DNA from: Sycobia sp. Sy_11
Lineage: Eukaryota > Arthropoda > Insecta > Hymenoptera > Epichrysomallidae
Assembly (NCBI GenBank): GCA_018907035.1
Contig: JACCIC010000274.1
Span: 123,501 to 187,500, forward strand
DNA: 64,000 nucleotides
Direction of reading: 5' to 3'
The notes below the pieces were generated by a model, which saw nothing but the letters and a program-made list of their open reading frames with translations, was not told the origin of the DNA and did not search any database. Positions 25,500 to 37,013 of this stretch are shown here, in pieces; the first letter of the stretch is position 1, and every line of letters begins with the position of its first letter. The translations under genes and the position numbers were made by a program.

Positions 25500-26150
25500 G
25501 GCAACGCGATATTATTTCTTAATTTCTTAAAAACTATTACGCATTATTTTGATATGTATCAGATTAAATGATTCCAAAAATCAAAATCATAAATTAATTT
25601 TATCTTTGCACTTCTACTTTCTTAAACTATAAACATATAACATAAACTATAACATGACTATCGGCTATAAAGAAAATATCTTATTTTAAATTTGAATTCA
25701 AACAATATTAAAACATTTCACGTAGAACTAATTATAATAATAGCTAGAATGGAATCGATTAATAAAACTTTATTCTAGAAATTATAAACGCTGAAGGCTT
25801 AATACTAATTTTTACATCTAGTTTCGATTCTGTTCGTAACAGTAGTATTTTAATAGTATTTACTAAATTTACTAAATTTAGTAGTATTTACTTTAAGTAA
25901 ATATTCCTATTTTCTATATGTCGGTATTTGATAGTACTCTCGATAAGTTCTACCATCAGCTATTGAATGGTGAATTTCATGTTTCAAAGAAAATTTTAGA
26001 ATGACCATCCGTAATTCTTAATAGAATCAGACCCTGACTGTAAGAAATTGATCATCTTGAACTTATGCTTCTAGTCGCCGTAAATTCCCCTTTTGCCCTC
26101 TAAGATTTAGACATCAACGTTACTTCTAGTATAGATCAGATCAGATGCCT
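25041..26150. other. AT-rich DNA with one (TA)n array
   Basis: Near 25870-25910 TTTACTAAA and its complement recur, making a small imperfect palindrome. No gene. Confidence 0.5.
25450..25497. repeat. (TA)n
   Basis: 24 units. Confidence 0.97.
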
Positions 26151-26796
26151 CATACGCCACAATGCCTCACTGCCATAACGTTTGGACAAATTGCAAAACG
26201 CTGCTTCTCTCATCGATACTTTGCGAATCACTCGCGGAACGTCGTAATATCGATGCGCAGTTTAATTTACCGTCCCTTTCATTCGCGCGCGCGCGCGCAT
26301 CGCGTGCAATGAGGCGGGCTCGACGTGCCGAAAAATCGCGACGCTCGGCGCGGGGAGGAGAAAAATATCAAGCGAGGCGCAAAAAACAAAAAAAAAAAAA
26401 AAACGTAAGAAGCAATTCGGGCACCGGAGCTAAACGCGAAAAGTTGCCCGCGCAGCCGGTCTCGTTTTTCGCCGGTCGCCCCGGCCGGGGCCGATGCTAT
26501 CGCCGACGAGTGAAAACCGCCGCGCGGCTGGGAAACGAGCGAGTCGCGTGCCTCTACGCCACGGCCAGCCCCCTCCGCCCCTCCGACCGCGCCTCGTTCC
26601 GTCTTTTTTCACCCTCCTTCTCACACGTGTCTGTGTGTATGCGTATGCCTCTCAGCCCGGGGGGGGGGGACGCCTGCCGGGCGTCAAGGCCCTGGCAAGG
26701 GCGCGGGTCGGGAGAGGGTTATATGGGGCGCGATAAAAAGTTGCGGCGACCGTGTAATCGCTCGATATCCCGCCACCGCGGTTCTTATCTCGCGCG

Positions 26797-26853
<57 letters not shown>

Positions 26854-27290
26854 TGTAATTAAAAGCTCGTGCGTCGGTCCCCCTCCCCCCACCCCAACCG
26901 GTAGGCTTGGAAAACTTTTCTTGCGCTACGCGAAATTTCACGGCTCCGAACTTTCGGGTGTTTTTTTTTTTTTTTTTTATTATCTATACGGGTAGTTAGC
27001 TGGTCGTCGCCGCCGCTTCCTTTTTCTGTTTTTGCCTTATTCGTTTGCCCGCACCGGGGGACGCCGCGGTGGATGGAGAGGGGGGGCGGGGGTGTCGGTA
27101 CTGCCACTCCTCCCTATCTTCTGGCTCGAGGATTTCACGCGAACCGGCGGAGCTCGTATGGGGAGGAACTTGAAATAACGTAGTCGTTTGCGCCAAAGGG
27201 CAATTGCCGTTTGAACGGTGCAATATAACTATCTCCGGATAACTATCTCCTTTTTGTTCGGCTAACGCGGGGTGCATTTCAACCATATAT
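26150..27290. other. CpG-rich block
   Basis: Holds GCGCGCGCGCGC (26286-26298), an A18 run (26385-26403), a G9 run (26660), a T18 run (26961-26979) and the doubled ACTATCTCCGGATA. The 278-codon frame over it is low complexity. Confidence 0.5.
26802..26851. repeat. (TA)n
   Basis: 25 units. Confidence 0.97.
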
Positions 27291-28540
27291 ATATATTTCA
27301 GCTCTTCGTATATTTGAGCATCTACTTAGTGATGACGACGATAGAATCTATTATTCGAATGCGTTCTGACAGATGTCAGAAATGTTCCGAATACATCATT
27401 TTTTTTATTTTTCGACGGATAAAATGTTAGAAAGTTTATTCCTTAAACAGATTTGTCGATAAACTCAATTTGTGAAATCAATAAATATGTGTTTGTATTC
27501 TTAACATTTCTAGCGTGTCGTAATTCGCATGATCGTATTTCGAAGCTCATTTTTTCAACAGGTAGGCAAAATTGACGAGAAGATTCGTAGCGCAACGTTT
27601 CTTTTTAAAAATCGAGGAGGTAAGTTTTCCACTTATACCATTATGGCAGAATCGGTAGAAAAGAAATCCAGGCCCTGACAAATTGCTGAACATTATCAAC
27701 GTTGCGAATAAACACGAGATTTAAATTTATGATTCCTCTTTAAATTACTGTAAAAGCAAAGGACAAAATCATACAATATTTTTTTCATGTTGTTTAAATA
27801 TCATTGAGAAATTTGTATTTGAGCCCTTTCCTTTATATAGTACTACTGAAAAAAATAAGGTACAGTACTTTGAAAATATAAAAAATGCTTGGTCTCCATG
27901 ATTTAATTATTTCTTTGTCAATTATAATAAAATTGACAGGTTAGATTGTAGCAGAACATTATTTTGTTAAATTCTGAAATAGTTCATTTATATTCTAGTT
28001 TCAAACCGTTGATTCTGATATGCTGAAATAAATGACCGAGTGATTCGTCAGTGCTTCATATCAATGTTTAAAGCACGACCTTGTATTTAAAAGTCACAAT
28101 TTGAGGTTGTTAGAAAGTAGAAATAGTACACTTTATACTGGATAAGCACTATATACTTTTTCCTCACGAGAACCGGAATTAAGCGACGAAAATACGATTT
28201 GTAAGTTAGAACGAGGAACAACTCTATCACAATAGGGTTGAAATTTTTCATTTCTCTAGCTAATTAATATCAAAATGTCGATTCTTTTTTATACAAATCT
28301 AGAAGTTAAAAATATACTGCTTCTTATTTTGCATCGGTATTTCGCTTACGTGCACGATTCGATCATATAATTTTGTATTGACTGTAAATTTATTTTTTAT
28401 ACGCGATAAATGATGCTCGAGGCCGTATTTCACGAATAACGGCGAACGGTAAATTATTGAAACAAAAAAAAAAAAAGAAGCAATTTTCCAGAAACAGAGG
28501 GAAAAAAAGGTACAATCCTTGATATACTGACCGCCGTGAC
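27291..28540. other. AT-rich DNA without a gene
   Basis: Nothing recognised. Confidence 0.55.
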
Positions 28541-29521
28541 ATCCGATAAAATCGGCGCCCCCCGCTCGCTCGAGAGCCTGCATAACCGCGTGCTACGGCT
28601 TACCTGCAACAGAAGGGGAGAGAAGAAAAGTAAGTGTAAAGGCGACATCGATAAATTAGCCTGCTGAAACTAATGTTGCAATTGAAAATCAATTAAAACT
28701 CATTTCAATATCAGAACGAATCGGCACGGCTTATAAATATATCGAGCTCGAGCTGGGCGGTCGGGGAGAACGAAAAGAAGCTGGGGGAGGAGGAGGAGGA
28801 GTAGGAGGAGGTGCATGGAAGTAAAATAAATAATTTTTAATTGCTCGATTAAAATCTTACTAAATCATCCAGCCAACTCGCGTGTCGGCCATCTTATATA
28901 TATATATATATATAATGCGCGCCGATCGACTGGCAGCGAACGGGGTTGGAAGGGCGAGAAGGCGGGAGGGGGGTGGGAGGGACGCGGTGGCGAAGAACGA
29001 ACTTTCGATTAAAAAAGCAGCGTACGAAGCGTGAGCAATAAATTCTTCGCTATCAATTTAAAGAAACAATCTCGAGGCGGTTTACAGTTACTCCTTGAAT
29101 GAAGCATCCTTCATCCGGTCTTCTCCCCCATTCAGGCGGTCTGCCGTCATGCATACACAGAGACGCACTGGCACACACGGACGCACACGGACGCACATAC
29201 AGCAGCAGCTGCGGGATTCCCGCGTTCGCGATTTCACCGCGTGCGCACAGCGCCGCCTCGATCTTTTCGGACACTTTTATCGGGGTAAAGAGCCGTGGGC
29301 GTGGGTGAAAGAGGCGGGCGGGGGTGGGGGTGGGGTACGAAGGAGGGGTAGGGGAACGGGGGAGACAGTCGAAGGGACAAACAGAAGGAAAACAAGAGAG
29401 GCAGTAAAGAAATCCTCCGTGTCTCTCGATCTCTCAACTTTCTCCCTCGATCCCCCCTCCCTCGCCGGTCTCTCGCTATCGCTCCTCCCGCCTTTAAAAT
29501 CGATGCGTCTACCTCTCGTGC

Positions 29522-29566
29522 CGCGCGCGCGCGTGTGTGCCTGTGTGTGTGTGTGTGTGTGCGCGC
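29522..29566. repeat. (GC)n-(GT)n-(GC)n
   Basis: CGCGCGCGCGTGTG, then about 10 GT units, then GCGCGC. Z-DNA prone. Confidence 0.9.
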
Positions 29567-29702
29567 ATTAAATCTGCGCACGGCGGTATGTATGCATTAT
29601 ATACTCTTCGGAAACGCGTGTATACAAATGTATTGGATCTCCCCCGTATAGGATCCGGCTGCGAATCTCCTCGCGGCTTTCGGTGTCTGCATTCGTAGAA
29701 TA

Positions 29703-29728
29703 TACATACATACATACATACATACATC

Positions 29729-29735
<7 letters not shown>
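29703..29735. repeat. (CATA)n
   Basis: About 8 units with one TCC interruption, running into (TA)n. Confidence 0.95.

Positions 29736-29775
<40 letters not shown>
29736..29775. repeat. (TA)n
   Basis: 20 units. Confidence 0.97.
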
Positions 29776-29777
<2 letters not shown>

Positions 29778-30631
29778 GATACGGGCATATAAATATACAT
29801 GCATATATAACGAAACACTGCATACGCCCCCAAAAACAATGTTTCTCAATTTATTATACGGATAGCGGGCGCGCTTGCGCCCCACGTTTTCCGCTCAACC
29901 TCGATTTTGCCAATTAACGGTAAACTTTAGTATATTGTATCTTTAATAAGTATACGCGCGAGCACTTTGTACATTGTATACGTGTACGGGGAACAACAAA
30001 GGTTTATTGAATTTTCGTATAAACGCGCGCGGATGTATTTTTCAAACATTGACATTAATAATTACACGTACTCGCCAAACGAATATGTCTTTAATGCCTG
30101 CGCACCTTATGCTTCTTTTGGACGTAAGCTTCAACGAGGGCCCGAATTTTGAGAATTATTACACACGCGATAAACATTGATATATCGTATATACGCATGT
30201 ACGTATACCGATGAATCGCGAATAAATATTTGAAAACATGCCTCTGGAACTTTTTCCAATATAAGTCGCAGCGCGAACGCGCGCAAATGAAGATAAGTCG
30301 AGCGCGCATCCATTATTTTCATCCAAAATGAAGATGAAAAGTAAAATCGAATAATGGCCGATTTATCGAAATATTATATATATATAGAGTATTCGAGAAT
30401 GCCGATGTTCCATCGCGTCTGAGAAATGGGAATAATAAACGCGCGAGGAACAGCGCAGGAGTTAAGTAAACTATGAGTAAACATTGGTTTATGCGACCGC
30501 ACGTAACAGACATCGCGCGCTCATAATCGATATCGCCACACGCCTGGTACTATATATATAAATAGATATATAGATATATTTATATCTAATGCTCTCGCTA
30601 GCGACGAAGAAGCATATGGACAAATGCGATA

Positions 30632-30632
<1 letters not shown>

Positions 30633-30692
<60 letters not shown>
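30633..30692. repeat. (AT)n
   Basis: 30 units. Confidence 0.97.
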
Positions 30693-30695
<3 letters not shown>

Positions 30696-31180
30696 AGGCA
30701 CGGGCGGTCAGATACATACTGTGTGTTTAGGACACGGCGATCGTTACGTATTTGAGTAGGTCGGGCTACATATGCGTTGTGGGATTCGTGATAGGGCTTA
30801 TTGTATGTATACCTTTCCCGAAATGAAGGCTATACCGAAAACCTCCGATACATATGTGTATGTGTGTATGTGTATAAAACGATGTTTGCGCACTATCAGC
30901 GGTCGCTTTTCCCGACCACCAATCACCCATTGACAATAGCGCCCTTCTTGAAATTGGAAATATATTAAAGCGTCGCATACGAGATATTCATGATTATTTT
31001 TTTTTTTTACTACGAGTGCGAGATAAGGAGAGGGGATTATTTTATTATTGACTTTTTTTTTGTTCATTTGTTATAAATCTTATTCAGAATGATGCGTTTC
31101 AAATTCAAACCCTGTGAACACGAGACCTTGTATGATGTAGTTTTTTTCACATCGTTTAATTTTTACAAAAGATATATTGT

Positions 31181-31182
<2 letters not shown>

Positions 31183-31214
<32 letters not shown>
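31183..31214. repeat. (AC)n
   Basis: 16 units, followed by ACGCACGCATGCACACGC. Confidence 0.95.
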
Positions 31215-31216
<2 letters not shown>

Positions 31217-31383
31217 ACGCACGCATGCACACGCACAAACCCGTAGATCTTTCCAACATGGGAAAGAATTGAAAAAATTGATTTACTATATGTTTTATGT
31301 TGTGTTTCTAAAATTATTATGTGATCTTAAGTGCTGCACGGTCACAAGAAAAGTACAGTATAGAAATCGCATATTGCGTTTTA

Positions 31384-31440
31384 GCATAGTGAATAACGCG
31401 TTAACTTGCGAATCATAGGATCGTGGGTTTCGATACTTTA
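31384..31440 (+). other. Degenerate tRNA-like segment
   Basis: TTAGCATAGTG with AATAACGCG resembles an A box and D arm, and GATCGTGGGTTTCGATAC resembles a T arm with a B box carrying one extra base. The anticodon arm does not pair. It is likely a relic of a tRNA or a tRNA-derived SINE. Confidence 0.25.
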
Positions 31441-31544
31441 TTCGGTGCGTTTATTCGGTATTTCGATACGTTATTCGATTTATTGCGTAGACCGGAATGT
31501 TTTTCATCGAAATAAAATAATTTATAAGTTTAACAAAGGTGTTT

Positions 31545-31860
31545 AACATTAAAATTTACAATTAGTGTACAAAAAATATATTAATAATTATTCGTTGTTA
31601 GTTGCAAATCGTAATGCGTATTACATAGTAATGCTTATAGAAAATAATAATATCTAGATAATAATAATTTCTAGACTTTCTGACTAGATTCTGTCTAGTT
31701 TCTAATTTGGTAGACCTACCAAAATCTAAGCTCGTTCCCTATATAAAATGCTATGAAAAGTGGGACAAATCGGAACTAGGATCAGCCTAGATTTCCCTTC
31801 TGGATCCGAACATTTAATAAGGAAAACTAACCCGATACTAGTTAGAATCGAGAATTAATT
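31545..31860 (+). repeat. Left inverted arm, family B
   Basis: It starts at AACATTAAAATTTACA and passes through GGTAGACCTACC, CTCGTTCCCTATATAAAATG and GAACTAGGATCAGCCTAG. It ends at CGAGAATTAATTT. It carries TCTAGA/CTAG motifs in its centre. Confidence 0.8.
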
Positions 31861-32072
31861 TCTATACGGGTAGTCGCGTTATCGCCCTCGATCCGCACGA
31901 AATCTCGCTATTTCTGAAACTAAGGTTTTAAGCAACATTCAAAAAATACATTCCGCCGAATTTATCTATTTTGTGCGTTTCATTGCTCATGTACGAATTT
32001 ACGTGAATGGTTATTTGTCGCATTCGAAGCACCTCGTTGTCTCGCGAGGTTTAGATTATATATCATTATTTT

Positions 32073-32075
<3 letters not shown>

Positions 32076-32118
<43 letters not shown>
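32076..32118. repeat. (TA)n
   Basis: 21 units. Confidence 0.97.
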
Positions 32119-32121
<3 letters not shown>

Positions 32122-32459
32122 GTACACTTCCACCACCCCTTTTTGATTTACACTGTATAACCAGAGGTTTACAATTCCTCAAAATCGCTTTCGCACTACT
32201 TTCCTTGCGAGCCAATTCAGAGATTCCTATCTAGGCGCATGCCAATACTGCACCCACGGTCGTACGGGGACAGCCAAAGTATTCGACTCGGTCGCCAACA
32301 TCCAATTCCCATTTTCCCCTCCAAAGTTCGGCTTGCGATTCAAGATGGATCTTTCAAAAACAAAGTCACGCGGCTCGCACACCGATGCTAAAATAGCGCA
32401 TCATCAGCGGGGCGGCGCGACTTCATGCACTTGCTACTATATTATATGCGGAGTGCATA

Positions 32460-32482
32460 CATATATATATATATATATATAG
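32460..32482. repeat. (AT)n, short
   Basis: 11 units. Confidence 0.9.
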
Positions 32483-33731
32483 AATAACTGCGGCAGCCTG
32501 CATGCGTCGGAGGGTCATTCGATAGACCGATTGAGTGGCTCGCATTTCACATCGGGTTAACATCCTGGCCTGGTCGCTTGCCTCTCCCCCCCCCCCGCGC
32601 CGCCCCCTCTCGTCCCGGTCAGAATCCGTATTTGCAGGGTCTTTTATTAATCGAGCCGCGCGAGCTGCCTGCAAGCACGCGTAAATATGAGACGCGAGGG
32701 ACGATCTGCTTATAATAAGATGCGCGCGAGCCGCCTGCGCGGGTTATAAATATCAACCTTTGCAAACGCCGACGTGAAACACTCTGTGTGACGGGCGAGA
32801 GAGCCCCGTCGGGGAAATTTTACGAGGCGAGGACACGCGAGAGACGCGTTCCTACGATTTTATAGTTTCTTATGGCCTCGCGGGATATAAATTACGCCGT
32901 CCGATCGGGGCTGATTGGCCGGCGGGCTTCTTCCCTCAGGCCGTAGGAAGTTGGTTGTTTTTTTCCAACTTGGGACAAATGAACGCGTGACGAATTAATA
33001 TTCAAATGCATTTTCCGTAGTAGACGTGTTAGTAAAATTAAAAATAGCAGTAGATTCGATTTATACTATTATATCAATCGTGTTTAACAAGGTCGAGGGA
33101 GAATTTTGAAGGTGTTTCAATGGGACGCTGGTAATTGTACGAGTAGTAGTGAATTGGAACAATGACATGGATTATATGGAATTTTAAAATCCTATACAAC
33201 AAACACCAAGAATAAAATATGCGATATCTTATAGTAAATTATCCTTCATACGTAGTTTACATATGCAAAGCTTTATTATTATTTAATTCGTTTTACTATA
33301 GTGGTCCTTTTTCTTTTTTCCCGCCAAACTATTTTACTTTTGTCATAAGTTCTATTTTTAGAGTCTAGGTATAATAAGAGTTTTATAATATTTGACCCAT
33401 AATTATTTTTACTTTAAATTTTTTATGAAGACATTAATTAAATACGATTATAAAAACTATTCATAATTTTATAAGGAAAAAAATATCCAGGCAAGTGTCT
33501 TATCATTAAATTTAATATGTAAGTGGATCATTTAATTCGTGAAATATTTTTCAATTAAAAATTAGCTAACCCATTGTGGTCGTAGTTGACAAGTAACAAG
33601 TTGGTATTGAACTTCGGGAATATCGATTATTCCATTTTATTTTTACTATTTTTATTATTGCTCGACGTAGTAAATTTGTTTCGATACCAGTTTGGACAGT
33701 GACGTTATTAAATGAGCAATTAGCCACGTGT

Positions 33732-34154
33732 AAATTAATTCTCGACTCTAACTAGTATCGGGTTAGTTTTCCTTATAAAATGTTCGGACCCAGAAGGGAA
33801 ATCTAGTCCGATCCTAGTTCCGATTTGTCCCACTTTTCATAGCATTTTATATAGGGAACGAGCTGATTTTGGTAGGTCTACTTAGAAACCAAATAGAATC
33901 TAGTCCAAAAATCTACATATTAATATGATTTATATATTATTTCAATTTTGTTTCCTCGATGATGTGAATAATTTTAGACTTTAATATTTATTTATTTAAA
34001 ATAAAAAACATATTTATGTGTTTAGGTAACGCAGACCATTTAATTAGAATTTATAAATTATTTTCTATATGCATTACTACATATTACGATTTACAATTAA
34101 CAACTAATAATTATTAATAGATTTTTTATACACTAATTATTATAAATTTTAATG

Positions 34155-34156
<2 letters not shown>
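33732..34156 (-). repeat. Right inverted arm, family B
   Basis: The reverse complement of the left arm, about 110 bp longer. The extra DNA lies at roughly 33915-34050, between the TCTAGTCC motif and the conserved outer 100 bp. It is either an insertion here or a deletion in the left arm. Confidence 0.8.

Positions 34157-34157
<1 letters not shown>

Positions 34158-34197
<40 letters not shown>
34158..34197. repeat. (AT)n
   Basis: 20 units, starting at the outer end of the family B right arm. Confidence 0.97.
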
Positions 34198-34198
<1 letters not shown>

Positions 34199-34250
34199 TG
34201 AATATACATATAAATCTATATATTTATATAAATGAATGCATACCCACCCA

Positions 34251-34283
<33 letters not shown>
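34251..34283. repeat. (CA)n
   Basis: About 16 units, preceded by CCCACCCACACCC. Confidence 0.95.
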
Positions 34284-34285
<2 letters not shown>

Positions 34286-34287
34286 AA

Positions 34288-34366
34288 ATTAGATATATTA
34301 TATATATGATATATATTATATAATTATATACGATATATTATGTATATAATATAATATATACATAAT
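34288..34366. repeat. AT-only imperfect palindromes
   Basis: Overlapping self-complementary stretches of TATATTATATA type. Confidence 0.6.
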
Positions 34367-34378
34367 AGTAAGGTCTCA

Positions 34379-34700
34379 ACTAGAAAAGGCATCATTCTTT
34401 CCAATATTAGAAAAAGTTGAGGAAATCTAACTGGAATCAAAATAGAAATTTTTAATTAAGTTTTTAATTAAGAAATTATTAAGAATTCCTTAATTCTCCT
34501 ACTTGGCAGATTCCGCCTAGAAAAACGTTATGCTTTCCAAAATAGAGAGAAGTTAAGGAAATCTAACTAAATCCAAGATAGAAAGCCTAATTATTTCCTT
34601 GATTTTCTTACTTGTAAAATGTTGACTGTAAAAACACGTATTTATTTCTAACATCAATAAAAGATAAGGAAATATAAATGAAGTCGAGAAAGTAATAATT
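34379..34700. repeat. Three degenerate tandem units of about 105-138 bp
   Basis: Units start at about 34379 (CTAGAAAAGGC), 34517 (CTAGAAAAACG) and 34625 (CTGTAAAAACACG). Each continues with a TTTCCAA/TTTCTAA motif, then AAG(T)T(G/A)AGGAAAT(C/A)TAA, then an AATAGAAA/GATAGAAA motif. Unit 1 is longer partly because TTTTTAATTAAG is itself doubled (34450-34473). The third unit is the most diverged. Confidence 0.65.
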
Positions 34701-35381
34701 ATTGTTTTTAAGTGTGTATAATAACCAATAGATGAACAAACTTTGCTCGAGGATTTGCAAACTTTACCGAAATATTATTGTGCTTCTTTATTAAACCCTA
34801 CAGGATCATAATACGATAGATTTTCGTTGCAGCGCCTTAATTTTTTTGTACTGATTGTATTGATTTTTACTGTCGAAACTAAAAATTTTTCTCGATTTAT
34901 TTTGAAAATAATTATTGCAAACAGATTTATTACTTAAACGAAGGCATTTTAATTTTCATTCAATCATCCTGATAAAGAAATATTTTATATTCGAAACAGA
35001 ATTATAATATACTTTTAGAAATTTTTATAGGTCACATAAATTTTATATATGCATTTAATTTGTCTTTTTATTAGCTCGAAAACTTAAAACAAATAGAAAC
35101 ATTTGTGTTTAGTTATTATTAACATATATTTCATTTTTGATCATTTATATATTGCTTATTTTATTTATCTAATGTCAACTCCAGCTATCAAAGTTCTTGA
35201 CAATACTTCATAGTGCAATGAATGAGTTAAAATAATTGATAAGTCTTCAATTGCAATATATAAAAATAATGATATTGAAGTAACTGGTAACGTATATATT
35301 GAAATATATTGAACAAATATATTGAAGATACGTACATCTTCAAAATACTTTAATGGTGCTTATGTTGACTCTTTTTAGATA
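34701..35381. other. AT-rich DNA without a gene
   Basis: ATATATTGAA recurs three times at 35294-35325. Nothing else. Confidence 0.5.
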
Positions 35382-35652
35382 AATTGATAATTATATCTAT
35401 TGGTCTTACAGTCCAATTAAATAAATTAAAATTAATACATAATAATATCAATATAAAAATGGAAATTATAATGTTGGCCAGACTGTCCTTGATCAAAATC
35501 ACCGCTTTAGACTAATTTGAAATAAAAACAACATATTAGCTGAAAAAGTTCTTTATTAGTAAAGTGCAATCTGACTGTCCCCAGCACCTTTACCTAGTTG
35601 AAGATCTGCTGTAGTTGTCCAACGTTTCCAGCTTGCCACGGCTCCTCGTCAG
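35382..35652 (-). repeat. Left arm of foldback element, family A
   Basis: This is the mirror copy of 35916-36188. Read on the minus strand it begins CTGACGAGGAGCCGTGGC and continues through GGAAACGTTGGAC and GGGGACAGTCAG. It ends in the AT-rich outer end next to GACTGTAAGACC. Confidence 0.8.
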
Positions 35653-35915
35653 CAACTGTATAATTTGTATATCAGTGCAAAAGGGACAGTTTTATAAGTA
35701 TTCGCATTTCAAAGAATCGAAATAATGCGAATTTGATAATAGAGTCAAGTAGATTATATAATATTTATAATCATTTATTAAATTGATTCGTTTTGAACAT
35801 TTTGTGATGACGGGGGGGGGATGGTATATTCAAATTACTAAATTTTTTAGTCTAGTGGGGATACGGGTATATATATGTTTAGATTAGAATATTAATACAA
35901 GGTTTAATTCAGTCC

Positions 35916-36188
35916 CTGACGAGGAGCCGTAGCGAGCTCGAAACGTTGGACTACTACAGCAAGCCTTTAATTAGGTAAGGGTGGTAGGGACAGTCAGATT
36001 ACACTTTACTAATAAAGAATTTTTTCAGTTAATATATTTTTATTTCGGATTAGTCTTCAGGGGTGATTTCAAACAAGGACAGTCTGACTGCCATTATAAT
36101 TTTCAATTAATTATATATTGATAATATTATGTATTAATTTTAATTTATTTAATTGGACTGTAAGATTAATAGATATATTTATTAATTT
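35916..36188 (+). repeat. Right arm of foldback element, family A
   Basis: On the plus strand it begins CTGACGAGGAGCCGTAGC, then CTCGAAACGTTGGAC, AGGGACAGTCAG, and AAGGACAGTCTGACTG nearer the outer end. It is slightly different from the left arm throughout, so the two have diverged since formation. Confidence 0.8.
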
Positions 36189-37013
36189 CTATACATCTTG
36201 TTTTTTAGATATACAGAATAGATATATATGTATAAACTAAAATTTATCTTGATATGTTTGAATATATGTGAATCCATTAATCCAAATTTCAATTAAATGT
36301 TCATAAATATTCCTCATTTATTTAAAAACAAACTTTATTGTTTACATACTTCCAAATCAAGAGAAGTATTTTTATCCCTAACTACACTTATTATATATGA
36401 CAGTACAATACTAAAAATTTCCTTATATAAACTACTAACGTTATAATTATATTATAAAGTTAATAATTTCCTGGAAACAGGTTTAAATATTCTTTTATAT
36501 AAAAAATATTATTCACTTCAGTTGGAGTAAAAACTGATGTGTTTGAATATAAGAGAATTTTCATAGCTTTCGTTTTCAAATCGTTCATTTTTCGATAAAA
36601 TTACTCAATTCTTTCCCATGTTTTTTTGAGTGTTTATTTTTATTTTTTTTTTTGCTTTCATTGATATTTTAATTATTAACATTTATTTTCTTATGGTATA
36701 TTGTACCATGCAAGAACAGTTACTTTCTATTTTGATCATTATGAAAATTATACTTCAATTGTATAGAACTATTTAAAAAGATAAATTTTATCTAAAAATA
36801 TCTGCAGTTGTTTATTGTACTTATTCATATAAAAAATTAAACTATTTAACGATTAAAAATATGAGTTTCATATTAATTTTATTTAGAAAATTTTGAAATG
36901 CTTAGAAAACGCGTTAAAATATTGTAGTAGGATGTAGTATTACTTAGGTCCACTATTGCTCATACTGAGATAGAGAAAAGATAAGTAATAATCTTATTTT
37001 TCGATTATATTAT
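36189..37013. other. AT-rich DNA downstream of U4
   Basis: No gene recognised. A snRNA 3' box should lie just below 37013, but I cannot pick one with confidence. Confidence 0.5.

Larger units (their letters stand above)
28540..30740. other. CpG-rich DNA with simple repeats
   Basis: Holds GGAGGAGGAGGAGTAGGAGG (28789-28808), a short (TA)n (28895-28914), and G/C runs at 28960-28980 and 29310-29360. No gene recognised. Confidence 0.45.
30740..31544. other. AT-rich DNA
   Basis: Holds a (CA)n array and the tRNA-like relic. No other gene. Confidence 0.5.
31861..33731. other. Interior between the family B arms
   Basis: No gene is seen. It holds a (TA)n array at 32076-32118, a short one at 32460-32482, a CpG-rich block at about 32200-32960 with a C10 run at 32587-32596, and AT-rich DNA from 33000 on. 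Nothing in it resembles a transposase. Confidence 0.5.
31545..34156. mobile_element. 2.6 kb structure with long inverted arms (family B)
   Basis: Arms at 31545-31860 and 33732-34156 are reverse complements of each other: AACATTAAAATTTA at the outer ends, CTAACCCGATACTAGTTAG at the inner ends. Between the arms lie 1.87 kb of DNA that looks like ordinary window sequence, with CpG-rich DNA and a (TA)n array and no transposase frame. It is either one large non-autonomous element with very long terminal inverted repeats that captured genomic DNA, or two opposed solo copies. No target-site duplication is obvious; the right end abuts a (TA)n array. Confidence 0.65.
35382..36188. mobile_element. Foldback element, family A: long inverted arms around a 263-bp centre
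   Basis: The left arm (35382-35652) is matched by the reverse complement of the right arm (35916-36188). Landmarks shared in mirror order are: TCTTACAGTCCAATTAAATAAATT, seen as two abutting blocks; CAGACTGTCCTTG; TTTATTAGTAAAGTG; CTGACTGTCCC; and CGGCTCCTCGTCAG at the inner ends. Divergence of roughly 15-20 percent by eye suggests an old insertion or two old head-to-head copies. There is no coding capacity, so it is a non-autonomous element. The inner ends, read outward from the centre, carry CTGACGAG...GAAAC, a pattern seen in Penelope-like element termini. Assignment to that class is inference. Confidence 0.75.

Noticed and set aside
26162..26995. 278-codon open frame on plus
   Set aside because: It runs through CpG-rich DNA, an A-run, a G-run and a (TA)n array (giving a YIYIYI stretch). 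Low complexity throughout, no domain.
31676..31700. TGACTAGA matches the miR-279 seed
   Set aside because: It is part of the family B inverted arm and has no local precursor hairpin; the match is only the seed.
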